In this document: positions 1-8,497 of the stretch, one piece after another
How the letters are laid out: each line of letters opens with the position of its first letter
Numbering within the stretch: the first letter of the stretch is position 1
Assembly (NCBI RefSeq): GCF_008831265.1
Contig: NZ_VTTH01000005.1
Location: forward strand, 124,001 to 188,000
Length of the DNA stretch: 64,000 nucleotides
Direction of reading: 5' to 3'
Origin: Lacisediminimonas profundi
GTDB taxonomy: Bacteria; Pseudomonadota; Gammaproteobacteria; Burkholderiales; Burkholderiaceae_D
Program-made: the position numbers and the translations under genes
Notes under the pieces: generated by a model
The model's database searches: none
What the model saw: only the letters and a program-made list of their open reading frames with translations
What the model was told of the DNA's origin: nothing

Positions 1-215
1 ACGGCGAAAGCCTGATCCGCACGCCCTTGCGCGAACTGCTTGCGCAACTGGACGGGCAGCAGTTCTGGCAGATCCATCGGGGCACGGTTGTCAATGTCGC
101 GGCGATCGCGGCAGCGCAGAGGGATGAAAGCGGGAAGTTGCGGGTGCGCTTGCGCGGGCGGGAGGAGATGCTGGTTGTCAGCCGGGTGTTTGCGCATTTG
201 TTCAGGCAAATGTGA
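1..215 (+). CDS. LytTR-domain response regulator, C-terminal fragment
   Basis: Only the last ~70 codons of a gene that begins left of the window are present. The residues match the second half of a LytTR DNA-binding domain: a short helix ending in LLAQLD, the QFWQIHRGTVVNV strand-turn typical of AlgR/LytR regulators, and a final segment ending in VSRVFAHLF. The frame is open to base 1, so the true start is off-window. Such proteins are normally two-component response regulators that bind promoter direct repeats. The receiver domain and the partner kinase cannot be seen here. Confidence 0.8.
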   Translation, partial: GESLIRTPLRELLAQLDGQQFWQIHRGTVVNVAAIAAAQRDESGKLRVRLRGREEMLVVSRVFAHLFRQM

Positions 216-317
216 TACGTCGCGTCCAACAACAAGCAAGCGCAAGCCACAAAGCCATAAAACAATGCAAGGACGACCGGCCACACCCGGCACCGGCGTC
301 CCCGAAACCAGCCGGGC

Positions 318-902
318 TTACTGGCTGATTGCCTCGATCGCGATATCGATCCGGACCTCATCACCAACGTACGGCGCAAACTTGCCGGCCTTGAAGTCCG
401 AACGCTTGATCACCGTATGGGCATTCGCGCCAAGCGCTTCTTTCTTCATCATCGGATGCGGCATCGCCTGGAACGACGTCAGGGTCAGCGTGACCGGCTT
501 GGTCACGCCCTTGATCGTCAGGTTGCCCTCGACGCTGGCAGGCTTGTCGCCGGCAAACACGACCCGGGTCGATTTGAACGTCGCGGTCGGATGCTTGGCC
601 GTGTCGAGGAAGTCCTCGCCCTGGATATGCTCGTTGAAGGTCGCGTAGCCGGTATTGACCGACTTGGCGTCAATCACGATATCGACCGAGCCGGTCTTGG
701 CGGCGGCGTCGAACACTACCGTGCCAGTAGCCTTGTCGAAGCGGCTCAGCTGCGTCGAATAACCGAAGTGGCTGTACGAGAAGCGCGGGAAGGTATGGGT
801 GGTGTCGACCGCATAGGTGACAGGTGCGGCGAAAGCCGGAGCAACGGCAGCGGCAGCAGCGGCGAGCAGGACGGCAGCGGAAATCTTGGCGAAGGAATGC
901 AT
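318..902 (-). CDS. YceI family periplasmic protein (copy 2)
   Basis: A 194-residue protein with a clear Sec signal peptide (Ala-rich, cleavage near AFAAP) followed by the lipocalin-like YceI fold. Recognisable parts are the opening YAVDTTHTFPRFSYSHFG, VDIVIDAKSVNTG, and FKSTRVVF. YceI barrels bind isoprenoid or amide lipids and are induced by base or osmotic stress; the ligand here is unknown. The start has a good ribosome site (GGAG, 6 bp upstream). It is the last gene of a four-gene minus-strand operon, 34 bp after a second, diverged YceI gene. Confidence 0.9.
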   Translation of the reverse strand: MHSFAKISAAVLLAAAAAAVAPAFAAPVTYAVDTTHTFPRFSYSHFGYSTQLSRFDKATGTVVFDAAAKTGSVDIVIDAKSVNTGYATFNEHIQGEDFLDTAKHPTATFKSTRVVFAGDKPASVEGNLTIKGVTKPVTLTLTSFQAMPHPMMKKEALGANAHTVIKRSDFKAGKFAPYVGDEVRIDIAIEAISQ

Positions 903-936
903 TGTTTCTCCAGTTCAGGAAGTAGGTAAAGCAGGT

Positions 937-1491
937 TTATTGGCTGTTGGCAGCGACACGGAACTTGATCTGTATGTCGTTGGCCACGATATCGAACTTC
1001 GACCACGCGCCTTCCCCGATGGAGAAGTCGCCGCGGCGAATGGTGAAACCGCCTTCGAACAGGCCGCTGTTGCCGGCCGGCGTAAAGGTGGTGGGGAATA
1101 CCAGGTCGCGTGCCTGGCCCTTGATGCTGAGCTTGCCAGCAACTTCATACTTGTTGCCGCCGAGTGACTTGACGCTGCTGGAAACGAAGCGCGCGGTCGG
1201 AAACGCCTTGGTGTTGAACCAGGCTTTTCCGGCGACTTCCTGGTCGGCTTCGGCCGTGCCGGTGTCCACGCTTCCAAGGTCAATGTCGATACTCACCTTG
1301 CCATTGGCCGGACGGGCCGGATCGAAGCTCAGCTGCGGCGTGAATTTGCGGAAGCGGCCGTCCATCGCCACGCCCATCTGCTTGTAGGCGAAGCCGATGC
1401 TGCTCTTGTCAGCCTGCACGTTTTTATACTCGGCCGCTGCCGCCACATCCAGCGTGGCGAGCATGGCAATTGCCAGGGTCAGTCGTTTCAT
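937..1491 (-). CDS. YceI family periplasmic protein (copy 1)
   Basis: A 184-residue secreted protein with a signal peptide ending near ATLDVAAAAEY and a YceI barrel (YKNVQADKSSIGFAYKQMG, VSIDIDLGSVDTG, GGFTIRRGDFSIG). It differs clearly from the neighbouring copy, so the two are an old duplication or separate subfamilies. This copy has the IGFAYKQMG and FDIVANDIQIKF features of the subfamily linked to cytochrome b561. Its ATG directly abuts the stop of the cytochrome b561 gene, with AAGGAG just upstream, so the two are probably translationally coupled. An electron-carrier or quinone-related role is inference. Confidence 0.9.
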   Translation of the reverse strand: MKRLTLAIAMLATLDVAAAAEYKNVQADKSSIGFAYKQMGVAMDGRFRKFTPQLSFDPARPANGKVSIDIDLGSVDTGTAEADQEVAGKAWFNTKAFPTARFVSSSVKSLGGNKYEVAGKLSIKGQARDLVFPTTFTPAGNSGLFEGGFTIRRGDFSIGEGAWSKFDIVANDIQIKFRVAANSQ

Positions 1492-2034
1492 TCAGTTCTC
1501 CTTGCTGTGACGTGGCAGCATCCGGGTCAGGATGTCGTCGCGGTCGATGAAATGATGTTTGAGCGCAGCGCCGATATGGGTCACCAGCACTGCGATGAAA
1601 ATCAGGTTCAGGGCGCCATGCACGTCGGTCAGCAAGACCCCCAGCTCCTTGTCCTTGGCCAGCAAGTCGGGAATCGGCAGCACGCCGAACCAGACGGTCT
1701 GGAAGCCCTTGGCCGAACTCATCAGCCAGCCCGACAGCGGAATGGCCAGCATCAGCACGTACAGCGCCAGGTGGCCGGCATGCGCGGCGTATTGCATCTT
1801 GTTCGACATGGCCGCAGGCAGCGGCGGCGGCCGGTTCCCGAGCCGCCACGACAAGCGCACCAGCACCAGCAGGAACAGGCTCACGCCGGCCCACTTGTGC
1901 CAGGAATACAGCTGCAGCTTCTGCGGCGACAGCGGCAGGTCGCTCATGTAGAAGCCCAGCGCCAGCATGCCGAACAGGATCAGCGCCATCGTCCAATGCA
2001 GCGCCTTGGCAGTGGCGGTGTAGCTGTTCTTCAT
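1492..2034 (-). CDS. Cytochrome b561 family membrane protein
   Basis: A 180-residue integral membrane protein with four hydrophobic segments and the family pattern of haem-ligating histidines: the early TAKALHW, YSWHKWAGV, YAAHAGHLALY, and a final DVHGALNL segment. It belongs to the bacterial b561 / YceJ / CybB group of quinone-linked dihaem cytochromes. An earlier in-frame start is possible, but this ATG (overlapping ATGA with the upstream gene's stop) matches the family N-terminus. In Escherichia coli the homologous gene yceJ sits beside yceI, and the same pairing is seen here. Confidence 0.9.
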   Translation of the reverse strand: MKNSYTATAKALHWTMALILFGMLALGFYMSDLPLSPQKLQLYSWHKWAGVSLFLLVLVRLSWRLGNRPPPLPAAMSNKMQYAAHAGHLALYVLMLAIPLSGWLMSSAKGFQTVWFGVLPIPDLLAKDKELGVLLTDVHGALNLIFIAVLVTHIGAALKHHFIDRDDILTRMLPRHSKEN

Positions 2035-2846
2035 GCCTGCTCCCCGGTGAATGCGTAGGCGTCCATCGCCAGTACGTAGTCGTCGATGCCGGCGTGCAGG
2101 CGAACCGCTTGTGCCTGTGCGCCGCCGGCGCCGAGTGCCACGAATAGCGGCATCAGGTGTTCTTCGCTCGGATGCGCCTGCACCGCGCCCGGGGCTTGCC
2201 GGCGATAGTCCAGCAGCGCATCGATATTGCGTGCTGCAATATTCTTGGCGATCCACTCGGGAAAGGTGTGGACGTAATCCGGCGTGCCACGGCCGCTGCG
2301 CGCAATCTGGTAGTCACGCAGGTTGTGGGTGATGTTGCCCGAGCCGATCACCAGGAAGCCCTGGTCAACCAGCGGTGCCAGCGCCTGGCCCAGCCGGTAG
2401 TGGTGTGCCGGGCCGGCATTGTGCTGCACCGAGAGCGGGATGATCGGCACTTCGGCGTCCGGAAACATCATGCGCAGCGGAACCCATGCGCCATGATCGA
2501 GGCCACGTCGGGCGTCGGCAGTCACCGGCAAGCCGGCTGCGCCGATCGCGTCAACAACTTGCTGCGCCGCCTCCGGGCAGCCGGTCGCCGGATAGCGGAT
2601 TGCGTAGAGCTCATCGGGAAAGCCGCCGAAATCATGAATGGTCTCGGGCCGCTCGGCGAACCCGACCACCGGGCTCCCGGTTTCCCAGTGCGGGCTCACG
2701 ATGACAATCGCGCGCGGCAGGGCGATCGTGCTGGCGAAGCTGACCAGTGCAGCGCCCGCTGCACCCGGGCGCAGCGCGAAAGTCGGGGCGCCATGCGGCA
2801 CGAACAGTGCGCGGGGCGCTTGCGGGTTGGAGGAGTTCGTTTTCAT
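2031..2846 (-). CDS. ygiD: DODA-type extradiol dioxygenase (LigB/YgiD family)
   Basis: A 271-residue non-haem iron extradiol dioxygenase of the 4,5-DOPA dioxygenase class. Visible active-site elements are LFVPHGAP near residue 15 (first metal His), IVSPHWET near 52, the LDHGAWVPLRMMFPDAEVP block around 120-140, and IGSGNITHNL near 170. Length agrees with E. coli YgiD. It is the first gene of the b561/YceI operon, overlapping the next gene by ATGA, and faces a LysR regulator across a 75-bp divergent promoter region. The natural substrate is unknown. Confidence 0.87.
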   Translation of the reverse strand: MKTNSSNPQAPRALFVPHGAPTFALRPGAAGAALVSFASTIALPRAIVIVSPHWETGSPVVGFAERPETIHDFGGFPDELYAIRYPATGCPEAAQQVVDAIGAAGLPVTADARRGLDHGAWVPLRMMFPDAEVPIIPLSVQHNAGPAHHYRLGQALAPLVDQGFLVIGSGNITHNLRDYQIARSGRGTPDYVHTFPEWIAKNIAARNIDALLDYRRQAPGAVQAHPSEEHLMPLFVALGAGGAQAQAVRLHAGIDDYVLAMDAYAFTGEQA

Positions 2847-2921
2847 GTAGCGAACTGTACGCCTGCAACTTGAAGCGATCTAGGCCACAATATGCAATTG
2901 TTTGTTGCAAATGGAGGAACA

Positions 2922-3836
2922 ATGGATCGGTTCGGCGCAATGAGGCTGTTTGTCCGGGTCGCGGAATTCGGCAGCTTTTCCGGCGTTGCCCAGCAGATCG
3001 GGGTGGCACGTTCAGTCGTGACCCGGCAGATCGCTGCGCTTGAAGCCCATCTCGGCACCAAGCTGATCGCGCGCAGCACGCGCAGCCTGACCCTGACCTC
3101 GGCCGGCACCGCCTATCTGGAAAAATGCCGGGTGATACTGAACCTGGTGGAGTCGGCCGAGACCGAGATTGCGCACGAGCGCACCACGCCGCGCGGCAAC
3201 ATACGCATCAGCCTGCCGCTCAGTTTCGGCACCAGGCGGATCGCGCCGCTGCTGCTGTCATTTGCAGAGCGCTATCCTGAGGTCGGACTGGACATGGATT
3301 ACTCGGACCGGCGGGTCAGCCTGATCGAGGAAGGTTTCGACCTTTCGATCCGGATCACCCGTTCGCTTGCCGCCAACGAGGTGGCGCGCAAGATCGGCAC
3401 CGTACGCATGCTGGCGGTGGCGTCGCCGGACTATCTTGACCGGCACGGCCGGCCGCAGCAACCGGCCGACCTGCCCCATCACGAATGCCTGGGCTACACC
3501 ATGGCCGGCGCCAATCTGCCATGGCCATTCATGGTCGACGGTCACCTGCAGCAAGTTTCGGTGCGCAGCCGCCTGAACGGGAACAATGGCGAGGTGCTGG
3601 CGGAAGCGGCGGCGCAAGGCTTCGGCGTCACCTGCCAGCCGGATTTCATCGTGGACAGTTTCCTGGCCAGCGGCCGGGTGGAGCAGATCCTGGCCGATTT
3701 TCCAGTTCCAGAACTCGGGATTTATGCGATGTTGCCGGGCAACCGGCACATTCCGCACCGGGTGCGGGTATTGATGGATGAATTGCAGGAGAAATTGGGT
3801 GCTGCGCCGGCGATCAGCGGCGCGCATGGGGAATGA
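2922..3836 (+). CDS. LysR family transcriptional regulator
   Basis: A 304-residue LysR protein. The N-terminal winged helix-turn-helix spans about residues 3-60 (FVRVAEFGSFSGVAQQIGVARSVVTRQIAALE), followed by a periplasmic-binding-protein-like effector domain. ATG 2922 was chosen over an ATG 30 bp upstream because a GGAGG-type ribosome site lies directly before it and the N-terminus then fits the family. It is divergent from the ygiD-b561-YceI operon, so it probably controls that operon; this is inferred from position. The effector is unknown. Confidence 0.9.
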   Translation: MDRFGAMRLFVRVAEFGSFSGVAQQIGVARSVVTRQIAALEAHLGTKLIARSTRSLTLTSAGTAYLEKCRVILNLVESAETEIAHERTTPRGNIRISLPLSFGTRRIAPLLLSFAERYPEVGLDMDYSDRRVSLIEEGFDLSIRITRSLAANEVARKIGTVRMLAVASPDYLDRHGRPQQPADLPHHECLGYTMAGANLPWPFMVDGHLQQVSVRSRLNGNNGEVLAEAAAQGFGVTCQPDFIVDSFLASGRVEQILADFPVPELGIYAMLPGNRHIPHRVRVLMDELQEKLGAAPAISGAHGE

Positions 3837-3944
3837 CGCAGAAAGGCGCGAAAAACGGGGCGCACAGCAGTTGACGCACAGCGGCCCTGCCATTCCATCC
3901 ACCCGCCATTCGCGGAGATCCCTGCCGCCTGCCCGGACGCAGGA

Positions 3945-5315
3945 TCAAAGCTCGAAATGCAGCCGCACCGATGCCACCGACACGGGCGACCGGTCACGGT
4001 TGTATCCAGGATTGACGATACGCTGCCAGTCGATGCTGAACCAGGTGGATTTCGCCAGCCGCATGCTGTAGTACAACTCCGCGATGCGCTCGGTGCCATA
4101 GTTGAGTGCGCCATCGCCAAGGAAGGCGCCCAGCCCGCCGGCCGCCAGATAACGCCGGTGCGCGGAACTGATGCCATTGACGGCAATGGCTGCGCCAAGC
4201 CTGTCTTCCGCCCTGCCCCAGCTGCGTCCCTTGATCTCCACCCCGCCAGTCGCCGAGCGGTCGATTTCGGTGAAAGCATAGGTTTCCGCACCGCCGTCGT
4301 TCCAGCTGCCTCGGGCGAAGACGCCGGCATCGGCGCCCAGTGCCTGCTCCAGGGCCACCCCGGCCCCGACTTTCGACTGATCGCGCCGCACTGTGGAGAG
4401 CACCGGCGCAACACCGGCGGGGGCGCGTTGCAAGGCCTCGTCGAACGAGCCCATGCGCGCCCGGTTGCGAAACAGCAGCAGCCGGGCTTTACCCGGCAAG
4501 CCACTCATCGAGTGCGCATGCTCGATCTCCAGCTGGTCGCCGTAGTAGCGCAACAGGCGCCGGTCGAGCGGCAGCCCGTTGGACTCCGCGGGCTGCATGA
4601 AACGGCCCGCCCTGAATACCCAGTCGTCATGGTAGTACTCGCCCGCCACACCCCAACTGTAGCCGCGGGCGTCGGCGGCGAAGTCGAATGCGCCGTGCGT
4701 CAGGAACGACCAGTTCATGAACTGGGTGCGGGCGTCGTGGGCGTAGGCGTTGTCGTCGAAGATATCGGTCACTGCCAGGTTGCCTGCAGTAAGCACGAAC
4801 CTGCGGCGGGTGGTGGCGAGCGCGAACTGGTTGGCCTCCGGCTCGATTTGCTCGGCTTCACCGGCCAGCGACCAGGTCCTGCGCATGAAAATGCGGGCCC
4901 GATACAGGGTCGGATTGGGACCGCTCACCTTCTGCTGCTCGCCATTGCTCATGCCGCCCAGACCAGTCAGGTTGGACAGCGGCACACCTTGCACCAGTTC
5001 CGGGTTGAACCAGAACTCGAGACCGGCCGCAGGCTTCCAGCCCAGGTAGGCAGTGCTGCTGAAGGTGTAGCCCGTTTCGCGCGAGACGGACAGGCTGTTG
5101 GGGCCGCTGTAGCGCGCACTGCTGGCCGGTTTGGATTGCCAGATCCAGCTTGCCTGCATGCGCGCATCCCATTCCTTTTCCGGGACTGCTTGTGCCTGGG
5201 CGGCGGCTACGCCGGCCTGCAGGCCGAGTGCTGCCAGCAAGCCAGTCAATCCAAGCCGCAGTGCGGATACCTGAAAGAGACGTGCTGAACAAACACCAGA
5301 GCTAAAAAATTTCAT
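3945..5315 (-). CDS. OprB-type carbohydrate porin
   Basis: A 456-residue outer-membrane protein with a signal peptide (hydrophobic core near residues 15-40, cleavage near AQAQA) and alternating beta-strand sequence ending in the aromatic terminus VRLHFEL. Motifs typical of the OprB / carbohydrate-selective porin family include LAGNLAVTDIFDDNAYAHDARTQF-like and MNWSFL segments in the middle. Longer in-frame starts exist upstream, but ATG 5315 gives the signal peptide and overlaps by ATGA the stop of the small upstream gene. The transported sugar cannot be told from sequence. Confidence 0.82.
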   Translation of the reverse strand: MKFFSSGVCSARLFQVSALRLGLTGLLAALGLQAGVAAAQAQAVPEKEWDARMQASWIWQSKPASSARYSGPNSLSVSRETGYTFSSTAYLGWKPAAGLEFWFNPELVQGVPLSNLTGLGGMSNGEQQKVSGPNPTLYRARIFMRRTWSLAGEAEQIEPEANQFALATTRRRFVLTAGNLAVTDIFDDNAYAHDARTQFMNWSFLTHGAFDFAADARGYSWGVAGEYYHDDWVFRAGRFMQPAESNGLPLDRRLLRYYGDQLEIEHAHSMSGLPGKARLLLFRNRARMGSFDEALQRAPAGVAPVLSTVRRDQSKVGAGVALEQALGADAGVFARGSWNDGGAETYAFTEIDRSATGGVEIKGRSWGRAEDRLGAAIAVNGISSAHRRYLAAGGLGAFLGDGALNYGTERIAELYYSMRLAKSTWFSIDWQRIVNPGYNRDRSPVSVASVRLHFEL

Positions 5316-5632
5316 GGAAGGGCAGGATCGGGCCGCGCAGGCGTTGCGCGGGCCCGATGATACCCGAATCCCCGCATGCGTTTGCACAGCCAGACCAGGG
5401 CGAATCCGGCGGCCAACAATGTCATCACGACGCCGCTCGCCGATAACATGACCAGGCTGACCGGCCCGGCGGAAAGCAGGAATGCGACCGGTTCGGCCAC
5501 CAGCAATTGCAGCAAATCGGCCGGCTCGGCCGGATGCAGGAACAGGCCGAGCAGCGCCAGCGCGGCGACCGGCAGCAGGAACAGCACCCATGGCGCTGCA
5601 GGAGTCAGCGAAGTATCATCACGTTCGTTCAT
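5312..5632 (-). CDS. Small membrane protein of unknown function
   Basis: A 106-residue protein with two or three hydrophobic segments (about residues 14-33 and 50-80) and a basic C-terminus. No family was recognised. Its stop overlaps the porin start (ATGA), so it is likely translated together with the porin. It may help porin expression, or it may simply be a small inner-membrane protein of the same transcript. Codon usage is GC-rich like its neighbours, which supports it as a real gene. Confidence 0.5.
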   Translation of the reverse strand: MNERDDTSLTPAAPWVLFLLPVAALALLGLFLHPAEPADLLQLLVAEPVAFLLSAGPVSLVMLSASGVVMTLLAAGFALVWLCKRMRGFGYHRARATPARPDPALP

Positions 5633-5660
5633 CCGCCCAATTTAGCGGGCCTGCATGACC

Positions 5661-5735
5661 GTTTGATGAACTACCGCTTCATGAACTACGGCTTCATGAA
5701 CGTCGGCTTGCTGAACGACGGCTTGATCGGCGCCG
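5661..5735. repeat. 15-bp imperfect tandem repeat, about 4.5 units
   Basis: Consecutive 15-bp units starting at 5661, 5676, 5691, 5706 and 5721 share the core GCTTCATGAACTACG with 1-4 changes each. The array lies in the short space after phoR, before the small membrane protein gene. Because 15 is a multiple of three the array is open as a five-residue repeat, but no credible gene covers it. Confidence 0.8.
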
Positions 5736-5744
5736 CGTGCCGGC

Positions 5745-7040
5745 TCAGTCGGAGCTGGCCACCACCAGCCGCGGGAAGCGGGCGGTGAACACGCTGCCGC
5801 GTCCGGGGGTGGATTTGATGTCCAGCACGCCGCCATGCCGCATCATCACATGCTTGACGATCGCCAGGCCAAGCCCGGTGCCGCGGGTTTCGCGCGAGCG
5901 GCTCTTGTCGACCCGGTAGAACCGTTCGGTCAGCCGCGGAACGTGTTCCGGGGCGATACCGATGCCGGTGTCGGTCACGCTGAACTCCGGACCAGTGTCG
6001 GTGTTCTTCCACTCCAGCGTGACGGTGCCGCCCTCGGGCGTGTAGCGCACCGCATTGGTGGCCAGGTTCAGGAACGCGCTGCGCAGCTCGTCGGTGCTGC
6101 CGCGGATGTCCGGACCTGATGCGATCAGCTTCACCTCGTGGTGGCCGGCAGACAGCGCCACCGCGTTGTCGCGCACATCCTCCAGCAATGCCACCATGTT
6201 CACGGTCCCCACCTGCAGCGGGAATTCCAGCGTTTCCAGCTTGGTCAGCGACAGCATGTCCTCGATCAGGTCCTGCATGCGGCGACCCTGTTCCAGCATC
6301 AGTGACAGGTGGCGCCGCCTTGCGTCTTCGGGCATGTCCGGATCGTGAACCGCCAGTTCCAGGAAGCCATTGATGACGGTCAGCGGAGTGCGCAATTCAT
6401 GCGAAGCATTGGCAATGAAATCGCGGCGCATGCGGTCTATCAGCTCGACCTGCGTCACATCGTGTGTGACCAGGATGCGGCGCTTGCTTTGAAATGGAAT
6501 GAGGTGCATCTGGTAGCGCCGCTCGTTGATTTCCAGTTCGAGCGGCTTCTCGAAGCGAGCCAGCATCAGGTAGTCGATGAAATGCGGATGGCGCACCAGG
6601 TTCGTGATGCGCATGCCCTGGTCGCGCGCCAGGTCCAGCCCCAGGTGTTTTTCCGCAGCCGGGTTGCACCATTCAAGGAACAGCACGTCGTCGATGATCG
6701 CCACGCCGTCAGGCAGTTGCGCCATTGCTTCGCGAAAGCGGGCCAGCCATTCGGCAAGCTCGGCGCGGATTTTTTCGTCTTCGCGCCGCAGCCGGTAGAG
6801 ACGGGCGAAAATCTCGGACCAGGCACCCCAGCCGTCCGGCAGCCGCTGCTCGGGCGCGTCCAGCCACAGGGAAAGATGCTCAAGGTAGCGCAGTTGCATC
6901 ACCAGCGAGGCAATCAGTGCAGCAATCGCGGCCAGCAGCGCCGCCCGCTCACCGAAAAAGAAGCCGATCGCGCCGGCAATGGAGAACAACACCAGGATAC
7001 GCAATACGGCCGGCGTCCAGAACAGCGTTCCACGATTCAT
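5745..7040 (-). CDS. phoR: Phosphate regulon sensor histidine kinase PhoR
   Basis: A 431-residue membrane sensor kinase. Residues 10-50 hold two close hydrophobic segments with almost no periplasmic loop, as in E. coli PhoR. A PAS domain (about 100-195, MAQLPDGVAIIDD) follows. The dimerisation/phosphoacceptor domain has His214 in NASHELRTPL. The ATP-binding domain carries NAVRYTPEGG, DTGIGIAPEHVPRL and GTGLGLAIVKHVM. It phosphorylates PhoB when the Pst transporter and PhoU signal low phosphate. It is the last gene of the pst-pho operon, 8 bp after phoB. Confidence 0.97.
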   Translation of the reverse strand: MNRGTLFWTPAVLRILVLFSIAGAIGFFFGERAALLAAIAALIASLVMQLRYLEHLSLWLDAPEQRLPDGWGAWSEIFARLYRLRREDEKIRAELAEWLARFREAMAQLPDGVAIIDDVLFLEWCNPAAEKHLGLDLARDQGMRITNLVRHPHFIDYLMLARFEKPLELEINERRYQMHLIPFQSKRRILVTHDVTQVELIDRMRRDFIANASHELRTPLTVINGFLELAVHDPDMPEDARRRHLSLMLEQGRRMQDLIEDMLSLTKLETLEFPLQVGTVNMVALLEDVRDNAVALSAGHHEVKLIASGPDIRGSTDELRSAFLNLATNAVRYTPEGGTVTLEWKNTDTGPEFSVTDTGIGIAPEHVPRLTERFYRVDKSRSRETRGTGLGLAIVKHVMMRHGGVLDIKSTPGRGSVFTARFPRLVVASSD

Positions 7041-7048
7041 TTTTTACC

Positions 7049-7738
7049 TCACTCGTGGGAGAACAGGTAGCCGACCCCGCGCACGGTCCGCACATAAGCC
7101 TCGGCCACGCCCAACGCCTTGCGCAGGCGAAGCACATGCACGTCCACAGTCCGGAGCTCGACATTGACGTCGCTGCCCCACACACGGTCCAGCAGGTCGC
7201 TGCGCGAAAATACACGGTTCGGGTGGGTGATGAAATAGCGCAGCAGCTTGTACTCGGCATTGGTCATCTCGACCCGCTCGCCCGACACATGCACCGAATG
7301 ACTGGCCGGTTCCAGGGTAACGATGCCGGCAACCACCTGCTTCTCGTCGTGCTCGGGCGCGCGGCGGCGCAACTGGGCGCGCACCCGGGACACCAGTTCG
7401 CGCGGCGAAAACGGCTTGGTGATGTAGTCGTCGGCGCCGCTGTCCAGTCCCGCCACCTTGTCTTCTTCCATGCTGCGCGCGGTCAGCATGATCACCGGCA
7501 GCGAGCGGAACTGGGCGTCGTTGCGCAAGCGGTTCAGGAAGCGCAGCCCGCTCTGGTCGGGCAGCATCCAGTCCAGCAGCACCAGGTTCGGGACCGACTC
7601 CTGCAGCGCCTTCCAGCCGTCCGCCGTGCTGCCGGCAACCCGTACATCCCAACCATTGCCGCGCAGCGAATAGGAAATCAGCTCTGCGATCGGATGTTCG
7701 TCTTCCACTACCAGTATTGCGGGACCGTCATTCGCCAT
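7049..7738 (-). CDS. phoB: Phosphate regulon response regulator PhoB
   Basis: A 229-residue OmpR-class regulator. The receiver domain has the acidic pair at 12-14 (VVEDE), the phosphoacceptor Asp56 in LLDWMLPD, and the Lys switch residue in ITKPFSP. The C-terminal winged helix carries LLRYFITHPNRVFSRSDLLD and VDVHVLRLRKAL, and the protein ends RTVRGVGYLF. Its expected targets are PHO boxes, several of which are visible within this window (before pstS, ppk, olsB, ppx and the PlcP-like gene). It lies 3 bp after phoU. Confidence 0.97.
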   Translation of the reverse strand: MANDGPAILVVEDEHPIAELISYSLRGNGWDVRVAGSTADGWKALQESVPNLVLLDWMLPDQSGLRFLNRLRNDAQFRSLPVIMLTARSMEEDKVAGLDSGADDYITKPFSPRELVSRVRAQLRRRAPEHDEKQVVAGIVTLEPASHSVHVSGERVEMTNAEYKLLRYFITHPNRVFSRSDLLDRVWGSDVNVELRTVDVHVLRLRKALGVAEAYVRTVRGVGYLFSHE

Positions 7739-7741
7739 ATG

Positions 7742-8440
7742 CTAGACCTGCTCTCCCTGGGCTGGCAGTGGCTGGTGGCGGATGTCCTTGCCCTCCACCA
7801 CGTAGATCACGTATTCCGCGATATTCTTTGCATGGTCGCCGATGCGCTCGATCGCCTTGGCCACCCACAAGGTGTCGAGCGTGACCGAGATCGTGCGCGG
7901 ATCTTCCATCATGAAGGTGATGCCGTTGCGCAGGATGGAGCGGAAATCATGGTCGATCAGTTGGTCCTGCACGATCAGGTTGCGGGCCTGCGAGCCATCC
8001 AGGCGCGCGAACGCATCGAGGGAATCGTGCAGCAGGGCGCTGGCGTGGGTCGCGATCACGCGCACGGTTTCGAAGTGATTGATGGTCGGGAAGCTGCGCT
8101 GGGCAATGGTCTGCGACACCCGTGCAATCTTGGCGGCCTCGTCGCCAATGCGCTCGAGGTCGGTAATGACCTTGATGGTCGCCATCACCAGCCGCAGATC
8201 CACTGCGGCCGGCTGCCGCTTGACGATCAGGTGGCTGCAGGCATCGTCCAGGACGATTTCGAGCCGGTTCACGGCTTCGTCGCCGGCCACTACCTGTTCC
8301 GCTCGCTTGGCATCGCCGGAACGGAAGCATTCGATCGCTTCGCGAAACTGGCTCTCGACCAGGCCGCCCATGGTGAAGACCTTGGAGCGGATCGCTTCCA
8401 GGTCCATCTCATATTGGCGGGAAGAATGTTCTGAAGGCAT
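7742..8440 (-). CDS. phoU: Phosphate signalling protein PhoU
   Basis: A 232-residue all-helical protein made of two repeated three-helix halves, each with the family metal-binding pattern: DLERIGDEAAKIA near residue 95 and IERIGDHAKNIAEYV near 200. PhoU links the PstSCAB transporter to PhoR and keeps the kinase in check when phosphate is plentiful. The start has AAGGAG 9 bp upstream. It sits between pstB and phoB, the standard order. Confidence 0.97.
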   Translation of the reverse strand: MPSEHSSRQYEMDLEAIRSKVFTMGGLVESQFREAIECFRSGDAKRAEQVVAGDEAVNRLEIVLDDACSHLIVKRQPAAVDLRLVMATIKVITDLERIGDEAAKIARVSQTIAQRSFPTINHFETVRVIATHASALLHDSLDAFARLDGSQARNLIVQDQLIDHDFRSILRNGITFMMEDPRTISVTLDTLWVAKAIERIGDHAKNIAEYVIYVVEGKDIRHQPLPAQGEQV

Positions 8441-8497
8441 GGGTCAATCTCCTTTGGCCGCGGCGAACGGCACTTCTGTGCAGTGATCTGTTGAAAA

